From positions 3,152,501 to 3,216,500 of the forward strand of contig OY855908.1 of assembly GCA_963693305.1 (NCBI GenBank): a stretch of 64,000 nt of DNA. The letters run 5' to 3'. A program made the translations under genes and the position numbers. Below the pieces are notes generated by a model, which ran no database searches, was not told the DNA's origin, and saw only the letters and a program-made list of their open reading frames with translations. Below are positions 9,691 through 20,082 of the stretch, one piece after another (position 1 is the first letter of the stretch; every line of letters starts with the position of its first letter). This stretch comes from Meandrina meandrites. Lineage: Eukaryota > Cnidaria > Anthozoa > Scleractinia > Meandrinidae.

Positions 9691-10629
9691 TAGCCATGTT
9701 CTAAACGAGCAGGGGACTGGGTACGAACATATTTTCTCTTCGGTACAAACATTCAATATCGATTGAATTGAAAAATGGGGAGGGAGGAACGAAACGAGTT
9801 CCAAAAAGAACGAAACAGCTGTCCACGGTTGCAATCCCACTATATCGGTTCTAGTCGTGTTGGTGTCTCACAAAGTTTACTTTTTATGTAGTACGATCAG
9901 CCTTGCAGTTTTGTTTGTTGATTTATGCAGTTGCGTATTTCAGTTCCTTCTTAGATGTGTTTGATGGTATTCTTATGCGAATTTGCGCCCTAGAAATTTT
10001 AATTATTACTATTATAAAAAATATGTTTATGAAATGCATTAATATTATTAGTTGTTGTTGTTGGTAATATTATTACTCTTACTATGATTTTTGTGCGGCT
10101 TACACAAAGTGTGTAACGCCGCACTAAGCCGGCATCTGGGATGTACGTCTGTCTGTCTGTCCGGATCGTCCGGATTCGTTCCCAGGGCCTTTTGTCTTCC
10201 TCTCGCTAGCTTGCGTTACGGTTTTACGATGCCAGAATATCCATTTTATTACTTCATTACTAAAGTAAAAATGAAATTTGCCATGTAATCACCCCCTAAA
10301 GATGGAAAATGGGAGAAACCTACATGTGAAAGAAACTTTGTTTCATATTAATTTCCAGTTAAGAAGAAGCCAAGAAATGTATTCAAAAGCTTCAAAATAT
10401 CGAAAATTTCAAAGCCGTGCAATTCGACATACAAGAATCAATTATTCACTTGTCTGACTTGTTCAAGCCAAAGCGAAAGTTTTGATTTTTAAGAACGCTT
10501 TCTCCAGTCAATTATTCACTCAACGGCTTTACCGCTCCTTCTGAAAATTCCATCCAAACTTGAAGCAATAACGAACATTACCATTTGTTCTCAGAAGTCT
10601 TTAGAAACCGCATCAAGTCTGTGTTCAAG
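9691..10629. other. No gene recognised
   Basis: AT-rich DNA. A GTCTGTCTGTCTGTCCG stretch at about 10147-10165 and a CGTTCCCAGGGCC motif (similar to 7171 and 37769) look repeat-derived. No coding evidence. Confidence 0.45.
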
Positions 10630-11050
10630 CCCCCCGGGGGGGGGGGGGGCACTCCCTTATAAGGGCTTAACGGGGACGTGCGGCCCGACAGGGTATGGTT
10701 TTCAGGATTTTTGTCTTGAACGGGGTATCTATTTCGCCCCTTTTTGTCTTAAACGGGGTATCTTTACATGGACCAACGCCTTCAACAGGATAAGCAAATA
10801 TATGTTTATTCTATAGGAACTTAGCCACAAGCTGACTTTTTACAAGTTCTTCCTTAGTGTTGACTTCCATTGACTTCGGTATTGATACCAAGCTTAATTC
10901 CTGATTGGTTATGCTACAACAAATGTCTTAGACAGGGTATCAAAAAGGAAAATCAGAGATTCGTGTCTTAAGCAGGGTCAGGGTTTGGGCGGCCGGGCCG
11001 CACCTCCCTACCCGAGATTCTGTCAAGTACCCCCCCCCCCCCCCCCCCGG
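10630..11050. mobile_element. Foldback element with poly-G/C termini
   Basis: Starts CCCCCCGGGGGGGG and ends CCCCCCCCCCGGGG, with mirrored subterminal motifs (ACGGGGTATC and GACAGGGTATC repeated inside). TTCAAG occurs directly on both sides (10624-10629 and 11053-11058) and may be the target duplication. It is non-coding. Confidence 0.6.
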
Positions 11051-11316
11051 GGTTCAAGCACAGGCAGACAAGGCTCTGTGTTTGAGACCGTGTAACGTAA
11101 GCGTCACGGTACGCGCTATTTGATCTCATACATTCACTGTAATTTGTAACGACTGACCTCGGCTTGATCCAACTGATCGCGAGAAATGCTCTATAAAATA
11201 CTGGATTTTGCATCTTTTAATCCCAAATTGTGATCTACTGTAAGCCAGATAAATAAAGTTCACTTATCGCTTTTCTTTTGCGAGGTATTTTGCGATTTTA
11301 TGGGGTTTTTTGGTCG

Positions 11317-11421
11317 TTAATTCCTCGCTAGCCGTCACTGACCCCATACAAAAGTAAGAGAAAGAGTCTCTTTCTCTTACTTTTGTATGGATGGGGTCGG
11401 TGACGGCTAGCGAGGAATTAA
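11317..11421. mobile_element. TTAA-flanked palindromic MITE (hairpin)
   Basis: TTAATTCCTCGCTAGCCGTC at the left is the exact reverse complement of the right end. About 50-bp arms meet at AGAGTCTC, and the right arm has only a 4-bp expansion. TTAA at both ends could be the target duplication, as in TTAA-specific superfamilies such as piggyBac or Kolobok. Confidence 0.8.
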
Positions 11422-11899
11422 TGCATCAGTCAATTCCAGCACTGCCCATCCCCCCCCCCCCGGGCCAACCCCCGGGCATTAGCATTTCTTTGGTAAATTC
11501 CCCGGGGTGGGGATGAGGGAACCGGGCAAATGCCCCGCTCCCGGGTTGATTGTTTTCAATCTCTCGATAGGTGATATAAGAATATAATACAAGTTGTTGC
11601 TTCTTGACAATGAAGAAATATCTAAAATTGAGAAAATATACCTTTAAAAACATCCATGAACATCCACGAGCTTCTCTAGTCCTTCATGGACTAGCTAATC
11701 TGCAACGTAGTCCACGTCTTGGCCTATATACGCCTCCATCACGAATACGCGACTCACTCCACGGTTTCGAAACCACGTGTCAAATGCCCGGGGGTCAACC
11801 CGAGGTATGCAAATGCCCCACCCCCGGGACGGGCAACATGAGGAAATGCCCCGGGGTTGCCCGGGGGGGGGATGGGCACTGCTGGAATTGACTGATGCA
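11422..11899. mobile_element. TGCATCAGTCAATTCC-family MITE
   Basis: TIRs of about 60 bp begin TGCATCAGTCAATTCCAGCA and continue through a poly-C run and CCCGGGCATT. The mirrored end is GGAATTGACTGATGCAT. A second, truncated copy lies at 18858-19090 in a METTL6 intron. Confidence 0.82.
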
Positions 11900-12160
11900 T
11901 AACGGCCAAATAACCCCATAAAATCGCAAAATACCTCGCAAAAGAAAAACGATAAGTGAACTTTATTTATCTGGCTTACAGTAGATCACAATTTGGGATT
12001 AAAAGATGCAAAATCCAGTATTTTATGGAGCATTTCTCGCGATCAGTTGGATCAAGCCGAGGTCAGTCGTTACAAATTACAGTGAATGTATGAGATCAAA
12101 TAGCCCGTACCGTGACGCTTACGTTACACGGTCTCAAACACAGAGCCTTGTCTGCCTGTG

Positions 12161-13895
12161 ATGACACCATGTCTTCACGGCCGTGAAAGGAAGATGAATC
12201 CTTCATCAGCAAGGTTTTAGCACTCTGTATTCGATGATTTTCCATTTTAAAGCCACTTAAAAATTGACCGGTGTTTCTCCCTTTCATTTTTAGCCCCAAA
12301 GTTCGCAGTTTAGCCTCCCGTTGCTTGTACAAGTAAACGCCGGACGTGACATGTGCTTCGGAAAATTGCATTACTCAAGAAATTCACGTGAACAATGACC
12401 ACGGACCTTGAACTCAACACCAGGGCCTTTGCTCCGCCGCTTGCTAACATACCATTCATTCCAGTTGGAAGAACAAAGGAATGCCAAAAATGTGCCCACA
12501 TTTTGCTTCAAGTCCGCTAAAGAAAGTGCCGCTGACCTCAAGAATAGGCTGCGGGCTCGCTTTTGCTCGCCCGCAACAATTGCTGTGTCAGACAATTTTA
12601 CGGTATAAATCATTAGAAGCAAGCAGAAAAGCATTGATATTCCAAGCTTCCCAAGATAGTGATTATTTGTGAGCTTAGGTAAGGAAAGATTGTTAGAATT
12701 GATATTATATCAAAAGCATTTTAGCACATAGCGTGTCCTCAGTCTTGCGTGAAGTTAATAAAAACAATTTTATAGTTGTTATGAAGTCAACGGAGTTGAA
12801 CTTCGTGTTCTAGAACGTTCAGTGTTTATTTCATGTTTCTCTCTCCTTGAAAAAAATGCAACTAGCATAGAATTAGAAAAGCATTTTATTTCAAATTTAA
12901 AGCTGTTGTATTTAGTCTCGCCACAGGCTTCCCATCCTCGTTTGATTCGACTATACGAGGCCCTGGCCGGTCCCAGACGCTTTTGTGATCTCTCTTCTAA
13001 CTAAAGATTAATTTTAAGAAATGAAGTCCGCGTGAACCGAAGCGGCGAAAGATGAAAAACTTGCTGAGGGACTAAAGGATTTATTTTGTCCTCACTGCTT
13101 CGTTGTGTTAGTATAAAAAAGCGGGATGCAATACACATCTGGGGCCACTGGACATATCTTCCACAAGGGTCACATAAGCGGCCGTTTACTGTCCAGCCAC
13201 TCTTTCTCGGGGTTTACACAACGAAGACGAAGATTTCTTCACTAACGGGCGAGTGTTTCGTAGAATAGTGATATTAGGAGGCAATGGTTATCGTTTCTAA
13301 GCTATTGAGCCGTCTGTTAAATTCAGTATTCGTGAAAAGAAACTTTTATGAGGCGCTCTTCTTTTGTGAAATCAGACATTCGCGCATTGCGTACTCTCGA
13401 TACTCCTGGATCAACAGAATTGACTCTGTCTTTCACTGTCACTCGGCGCAAACCCCGTTTAGTTTCCTTGTAATTCATGTAACATAGAACAACAATGTAA
13501 ATTATACTCACTGTTTCGAGATCTTCAGGGGCGATTCCTCAAAGTAGCAATCGCAGTTCAAATTCCTCTGCAATCAAGACAGACAGACAGACGGGGATTC
13601 GAAAGTGAGAACGGCGGGGGACGCGGAACCACCTCGACAGTGCGGTGTTAATCACATTACGTTGTGACTATTTTTAAATCATTAGCATAAATTAACAGTA
13701 AGTGTCAGGCGCTACCGTTTAACTCAGCTCTTTTAAACAATCCAAAGGTCTGAAAAGCTGAATACTTTGTATCCTCAATTTTCAAGGGGTTTTTTCGCGG
13801 CGTTATCTTGCGAAGTCTTTGTCATACAGAGGTTTCGCGTGACTCGAGTTTGCGTGATGGTAGAAAGTTGAAATATACCTCACGCGATAGACAGC
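12161..13895. other. No gene recognised
   Basis: Several overlapping short ORFs on both strands (12096-12672, 13086-13511) lack start context, splice signals or family motifs. An ACAGACAGACAGACGGGG patch at about 13580-13597 resembles the one at 10147 in opposite orientation and may be part of a larger old element. Confidence 0.4.
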
Positions 13896-13899
13896 TTAA

Positions 13900-14564
13900 G
13901 GACGTTCGCGCGAAAATTTTCTAGTTTTAAAATTTTTACTGAGGTCAGATAATGAGTTACTTGTGTCAGAAATGAAAAAAAAAGTGGGGGTCACCGACTT
14001 CGTTTCAGAGATAAAGCGTGTGGAAAACTACCCTGATTTTGAAAAAATGGCGCACGTAATTGAGGATGGACTACAGAGTTTCCAGTTAAAAATATCGAAG
14101 ATGAGTCAACGGAGGCAAAGAATCTTGGTTATATTTTGAAGAAGTCCTTCCGAATCGTAAATTATACCTAGTGTTGACATCCTTTTTGTAAGACTTAACC
14201 TTGAAAGAGGCATTTCAAACCGGCGTACGGCAAACCGAAAAGCACAAAAAGCGAAGGTAACATGCCTTCAGACCTTCCGCTAACACACCAAGCTCCACCA
14301 CCCTTCTTCCTTCACACCACGAACTTTGGGGCGACACATTGCTCACCGACGACTCGTGCTGTAGTACTCGAGACTGTGCATTATTTACATGTACATTTTC
14401 GCTTAACTGTTTTCTTTTCAGAAACTGACTGGAAGAGATAAATTTGCCACCTTTCCCTCTTTTAAGTGTAACATTTCGTGCGTCGGACGCCATCTTTGTT
14501 TATCTCCGTGCTACATCAACCATGACGTTTGCGTTGCGTTACTGCGTTACATGCGCAGTCAGGA

Positions 14565-14592
<28 letters not shown>
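13900..14592. mobile_element. TTAA-specific MITE, TIR GGACGTTCGCGC
   Basis: TTAA at 13896-13899 and 14593-14596 flanks the termini GGACGTTCGCGC / GCGCGAACGTCC. About 690 bp with no recognisable transposase. TTAA targets fit Kolobok- or piggyBac-type elements. Confidence 0.75.
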
Positions 14593-14596
<4 letters not shown>

Positions 14597-14742
14597 GCAA
14601 TCACGTTGCATTAGATGGCCACTTTCTCTAAGTTCAAGTTGAGCTTAAAAAAGAACCAAAGAAGTTTCTTAAAACATGGACCCGGTACGTTTTTGCGCGC
14701 CAGCAGCTGAGGTTATTAAACTTTCAAAGCCGGGGCCAGTGC

Positions 14743-14824
14743 TAGCCTCCTGCGCAGACGTCCTTAGGGCTCGTTTCTCCCGTGGGGGAGAAACGAGCCC
14801 TAAGGACGTCTGCGCAGGAGGCTA
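14743..14824. mobile_element. Perfect 82-bp palindromic MITE with 10-bp target duplication
   Basis: Perfect arms of about 39 bp (TAGCCTCCTGCGCAGACGTC and its complement) are separated by a tiny loop. The element is flanked by identical GGGCCAGTGC at 14733-14742 and 14825-14834. The 9-11 bp duplication class fits Mutator-like mobilisation. Absence of arm divergence implies a recent insertion. Confidence 0.87.
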
Positions 14825-14834
14825 GGGCCAGTGC

Positions 14835-16729
14835 GTGAAAGAACACTTCATTATGGTTGTTTTGATTTGTCAACACGGTTAATTAAGGTTTGTAGATTAT
14901 CAGTCATTAATGCATGAATCAATCTTTAATTTTTACGTTTAGCTCTGTTTAACTTTGTGCTAAGCTATCATTCTGTAATAGCAAGCAGTCTTCTCCGTCC
15001 CGTAATTCCCCCCACCCAATCCCAGAGGATTTTTAATTTCTGGCTCGCTTGCTTTCCTTGTTTTAATACCCAGAAAGTTTGCCCCATTTTGTTTCTAGCC
15101 TCGTCTAAATCTTTAGTATTATAAAATTATACTTGACAATGAAAGTTGACAGTTACTTGTGAATAAATATTTCGTGGCTAGTCTGACGCAACGTTTCGTC
15201 CCGGCCAAGGGACTCTTCAGAGACCTTTTCTGCTAGTAAACTCGTTGAGCATCGCGCTCAAAGTCCCGTTCGCAAAGAATGATGACAGCAACCTCGTTGA
15301 GCATCGCGCTCAAAGTCCCGACTGCACAAAATCACGAGTGAAAATTGACAATGAAAGTTGACAGTTACTTGAAAATAAATATTTCGTGGCTAGTCTACTT
15401 TTTCTTGTTTCAGTTTGACAGCTGTTATTTTGTAAACTGCTGGTCATTGCTAATTGTGTAAACATATCATACAAAGTAAATCTTTCTTACGCTTTACAGA
15501 TGTTCTAAATTATGACGTAAAAAACAAATGTAAAATTTTCCAGTTAAAACAGTTCCTCTGCTAATCCTTATAACTCTCAACAGTTTAACCATTCATAACC
15601 TGCGCTTGGGCTTCCTGTGGTGTGATACAGGGTTTTCATTTGAGTCCGGAGACCGGACGTATCGTGCGGTCATTTCCAATTCCGCATCCGGTACTTTGAT
15701 ACCAATATCAATTTTTACTATGTTTTTCTTTTTACTTAAGCATCTCATGAACTTACTGACTTGAGAATAACACATTACTCTTTTTTCTTTGCTTATCAAG
15801 CGGGATATTTTATTGGTTTCTATCTTCATTAAAACGGAATTGAAGTGACCATTTTGTTATCATTCCTGCCCCTACCAACTGTCCATTTTCATTCAGTATT
15901 TTACCTTTTAAAGAGAACTTGATTAAATTCCAGCCCTGCCTGGAAAACGCTGAAAACAGCATTCCTGAGTGTTCTATTTAAAAAATCCCCTGAGGAGGCA
16001 TGCCCCCAGACCCCCCTAGGGGCTTGCATCTTTGGCACTTGCGGTGCCAAGAAAAATTACATGTCCGGTCCTTTCACAACTATGTCCACTACTTTACAAA
16101 ACTATTGAAAACCATGGTGATATGTGGCCAGTTACAGCTACATGCCATATAGGGCACTTTCTAGACATTACCTATTATCTCTCGGACTGGGTAAAAAACA
16201 GAAAATTAACTGCATGAACAGGGAAAAAGGTGCAATGAAAGGCAACATCTATCTCCAATTTCGTGTGTTGAGCTCACATGCCAAGATACTTGCATAGCCA
16301 TTCTAGTTCAACCTTAACACCGGGGACAGAAAAAAGGTCAGTTGTGACATCAAGTCCTGGGATGACAGTGGGGGGACTGAAAAGCTTAACACATATTGGG
16401 AGTAGCACTCAGGAAATGATCAAAACTTGGGGAGCACAACAACACCCATCCTCCTAACTACGGCATGTCTGAAGTCAGATGTTTAATGGCATAATCATTT
16501 CAACATGGTTGAAAGAAAATGAACCTGCAACTCTTTCAACAATGCCAGTGCTCAAGATCGTCATCATCATATTTATATATTCTGATAGTGGCTAGGTGGC
16601 ACACAGGGCATCAGCGATTCTTCATCACTCACTCTGGTTAACAGCCACTCCATGGGTCTTCTACCAACTCTTCCACCCTGGCAGTGCTCAGCATTCCCCA
16701 AATTCTGACAAAACTTGGCACGGTTAAAA
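14835..16729. other. Gene-free stretch with short direct duplications
   Basis: A block of about 50 bp (TTGACAATGAAAGTTGACAG onward) occurs at about 15133-15183 and again at 15347-15395. Inside that span CCTCGTTGAGCATCGCGCTC is repeated at about 15240 and 15291. The rest is non-coding. The 3' untranslated region of METTL6 probably extends into the right end, with a possible ATTAAA signal (minus strand) at 16482-16487. Confidence 0.55.
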
Positions 16730-19700
16730 TCAGAAGGTCTTTTCTGGTTTTATAAATTTGGCTTGCACAAATATCCTCGGCACATCAATCCCTTCCTTTT
16801 TATTAACTGTTCTTCTGTGTGCATATTCATTGACTATTGTTTGAAATCCAGCTTGATGAAATAATGCCTCAACATGATCTGCAACAATGAAAATAAAATA
16901 CAATATACTAAATTGATAAGCTCAAAAAAATAAACTCATTGCTCACAGTTCAAGTTTGGATTGCCCCTCCCCCTTTCATAATTGCAGTCTTCATAGATAC
17001 CCCTTTGCCCATGGGGAGATCAAAGATACGAACTCTGAATATCACGCCAACAAAACACTGTTGTGTATGGTTGTAGCATTATCTGTTGGGGATGGAAGGC
17101 AGTATGAAGAAGGACCCATTTTGTTAAAAAGGCAGATTGGAAAACAATTTTGCTCACTTGCCTTTTGAGAAGTAATAAGCTCTGGTTCCATCTTGCCTAA
17201 CATAAAAGTTGTTGGCAAGTTTATTTGCAGGATTAAATCTCAACATTGCATGGTCATACAGTCCATAATCACGAAAGAACAGCAATCCACCTGGCTTGAG
17301 AACCTGATACAGACAAAAATATTTGTTGTATTTGTTGTATTTCATACAAAGATCACTGCAAGAATAATCTACTGAATTATTATAATTGTTATCTTTCGTT
17401 CGGTCGTCTGTCCCTCCATCCCTCTGTCCCGCTGTCCATCCATTTATTCGTTCTTTCCTTTTTTCATTTGTTTGTTCGTATGCTAGTTTGTTTGTTGACC
17501 GTTCAATTGTTCACTCACAAAATACTTTTCTCTCACAGTCCCTCACTCCACCTATGTGTATAAAAGGGTATCAATACTGGAGATTACCCTGAAGAGGGGG
17601 CTAAAAATACATATTATATATTCTGGGAACATTTGTGACCAAACATTAGGGCTTTAGAAGATAAAAGGGCGCCTGCAGCCCCCTCTCTTACCCGAATAAT
17701 ATTTTCAAGAACAGCCACCATTTTGTCAGGATGGACAGCAGAAAGGACAAAGACCAAAGTTGCAATATCCACACTACATTGTGGTATATGCGGCTCCAAT
17801 GTGTCCATTGTTAAATCACACTGAAAAGCATTCACTTTCTCTTCACTGAAAGCAGGATGTTCCTACACAGAAATCAAATGACAAATAATTAAAAATATTG
17901 ATAAATCATTTTCCCATTATCTTGCTCCTGAGTTTACATGTTGATAATCCCAACTCTCAGAGTATTGGACATGTGTAAACTCTCACAAGAAGAACATGTT
18001 CAATATATCAATTTTTAACTTAAGTAATATTATTTGGTCTTCTTTTCTTGTCTCAAGTCTCTTATGGGAATTAAAAGACCAAAAAAACCTTGAAAAATTT
18101 AGCAACTTTTGGGACAAAATTACAGTCCTCAGAATTTTGAAACATCAGAGTTGGGCTATTGTGATTCAACTCTTTCAATTCCTAGATAATAATTATTATC
18201 AAAAATTATAGGCAAGCCTCTTATGGGCAGCGTTATAGGGTGCTTTCAAAAATGGCCAGCCATTTGCAGGTTTTCTGATGTGAGAGAATCTTTTACATCA
18301 AAAGAAAAGGCTGGATTGGCTTCTTTTCTTTGAATGTTTTAGAAGCAAAGATCTTCCAATTAAATTTTCTGAAACTCAGAAAGGACACAATAAGTGAGAA
18401 AATGGCTGTCATTCTTCTTAACAGAGAAAATTAGTCGTCACATTGGTGACTAAACCAGAAATTTTAGGTGCCAAGGATAAAATGATTGTTAGTGGCAGCC
18501 ACGGAGTGACATTTTTTAAGCCCTGGTCAACTTCGCACAAATTTTTGGAACCTACATATATAACAGGTACAGATAATGGATAATAAGAATGTCCATACCA
18601 TATATGGGCATCGTGCAAACTATTTGAATAACAATTACTTATAGTTTCAAGGGAAAGTTTATAACCTACCTTTACGAATTGGACAGCCCTTTTTGAGAAG
18701 TCACAGGCATGAATGAATAGATTTGGGATTTCCTCAAGCAGTGGATAGAAAAGATTTCCCACACCACACCCAGCCTCCAGTAAAACTTTGGATGACTCTG
18801 GCTTGATTGAATATACAACAGATCTGTTAAGGGTCTCAAAAAAAATCATCATCCTTGTAATGCATCAGTCAATTCCAGCAGTGCCCCTCTCCACCACCAC
18901 CCCCCCTCCCCCCCCCCCCCGGGCAACCGGGGGCATTTCCTAATGTTGCCAGTCCCGAGGGTGGGGCATTCAGGTCAAACCCCTGGCATTTGACATGTGG
19001 TTTCGAAACCCTGGAGTGAGTCACGTATTTGTGATGGAGGCGAAAGCATGTACAAAACTTTGTACTGGGAATGAAGAACAATCCCATCAGTGCATACTGA
19101 GATGCAGAAATGTGATTTTCAATGAAGCCAAGATTTAGAGCAACCTATGGGTTACATTTCACAAGGTCCCTTTATCCTGGCTGTAGTAAGAGCCTCAGGA
19201 ACAAACAACTGCTGTCCATGACTACAACTCTACCAGCCTGTAATTTTCGCTGTGTGTATGTGTACAGGTTCTGGCCAATTTCGTACCCTGATCCCATGTT
19301 AACCATGTCCACCTGAACGACTGCTATTCCCAGAGTCTTCTTTTCTGTTGGTCAGTACCAAACTTGTGCAGGTTCCAGGTGGCTGGTACTGACCAAAAGA
19401 AAAGCAGGCCTGGGTGTGCGACTGGGCGCACATCCACTCTGGGTACAAGCCAGGGTGCATTCCGTGTACATCCAATGCCAAAGATACATCAAGGTTTTAA
19501 AAGTCAACGCCAGGGCTCTTTGACATCCACGCCGAAGATCTTCGGCGTAACCTACATAAAATGCAGCCTGGGATACAAGTTGCCCAAACTGCGGAATCCT
19601 TTCATGTCATGTGACAATCGCTTTCATTGTCGGGCTTAAGGATTCCTGTCTCCTTGGTAATAAGAATTGTCAAATGGTCCAAAAATTTCAATCACTGATC

Positions 19701-19957
19701 CGTCAGTAGATATAATCTCTTGTTTAGCTTAATTAACTTACTTCATTCCTCTCAAACAACAACTCTTTAAATTCTGCAGTAGTCCAGTGTCTGTCCTTGA
19801 AAAAGTTTGTGGTGTTTCTCTTATAAAATAAATCCCAATTCTTTTGAGCTTCTTTCTCTAGCTTAGTCTGCTTGAAATCTGATACAATTTTGCTGTTGTC
19901 CTCAAGTCTTCTCTTTTCATCTTCGCTAAGAACACAAAAGCTGACTTCGTCCGCCAT
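16730..19957 (-). CDS. METTL6: tRNA N3-methylcytidine methyltransferase METTL6
   Basis: Five coding exons: 19742-19957, 18670-18801, 17692-17862, 17162-17303 and 16730-16878. They join in phase to 810 nt (269 residues; human METTL6 is about 284). Family marks: SDFKQTKLEKEAQKNWDLFY and TNFFKDRHWTT near the N-terminus, SAM-binding motif I LLEAGCGVGN (79-88), FVLSAVHPDKM, VLKPGG, FRDYGLYDHAMLRF, NFYVRQDGTRAYYF and the C-terminal VNKKEG-D-VPR. The enzyme makes m3C32 in tRNA-Ser with seryl-tRNA synthetase (known for the family). Start at 19957 (MADEV) follows the family; the upstream in-frame Met at 20002 looks fortuitous. Intron 4 uses a GC donor (AAAG|GCAAGT). The acceptor of exon 2 (CAATCAAG|CCAGAG) is the least certain junction, chosen because it keeps phase and the family length between EFKEL and LEAGCG. 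A MITE sits just upstream of it. Confidence 0.92.
18858..19090. mobile_element. Truncated copy of the TGCATCAGTCAATTCC MITE in METTL6 intron 1
   Basis: Starts TGCATCAGTCAATTCCAGCA with the same poly-C and CCGGGCATT context as the element at 11422-11899, but no matching right terminus was found. Its edge lies about 57 bp from the METTL6 exon 2 acceptor. Confidence 0.7.
19333..19403. repeat. Short inverted repeat in METTL6 intron 1
   Basis: CTTCTTTTCTGTTGGTCAGT...CCA at the left is mirrored by TGGTACTGACCAAAAGAAAA at the right, with a loop of about 20 bp. At 19529-19548 there is also a separate perfect 20-bp palindrome, ACGCCGAAGATCTTCGGCGT. Confidence 0.65.
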
Positions 19958-20082
19958 TACTAATGATAACAACCGCTGACCGAGGAAAAATATTTCCCAC
20001 AAGTCTTTGCGAATCGGAAGTTAGTATCCCACAATACCTTGCAGGATCACTTTTGCTTGCAATCGCGAAAAGGAAAGTCAAA
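19958..20082. promoter_or_regulatory. Bidirectional METTL6/SUMO promoter
   Basis: Only 125 bp separate the two divergent start codons, so a shared promoter is almost certain. CGGAAGT, an ETS-family core, and CCCACAAT lie mid-interval. No TATA box is visible. Both genes are housekeeping genes, which fits a TATA-less bidirectional promoter. The motifs are seen in sequence; factor binding is inference. Confidence 0.65.

Larger units (their letters stand above)
11059..12160. mobile_element. Inverted-repeat element with about 260-bp arms
   Basis: Arm 11059-11320 is the near-perfect reverse complement of 11901-12160 (CACAGGCAGACAAGGCTCTG at both outer ends). The loop contains two separate insertions: a hairpin at 11317-11421 and a MITE at 11422-11899. 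No coding sequence was found in the arms. Confidence 0.85.

Noticed and set aside
12096..12634. Overlapping minus-strand ORFs in the first transposon block
   Set aside because: Part of the first overlaps the arm of an inverted-repeat element; no homology or start context was found.
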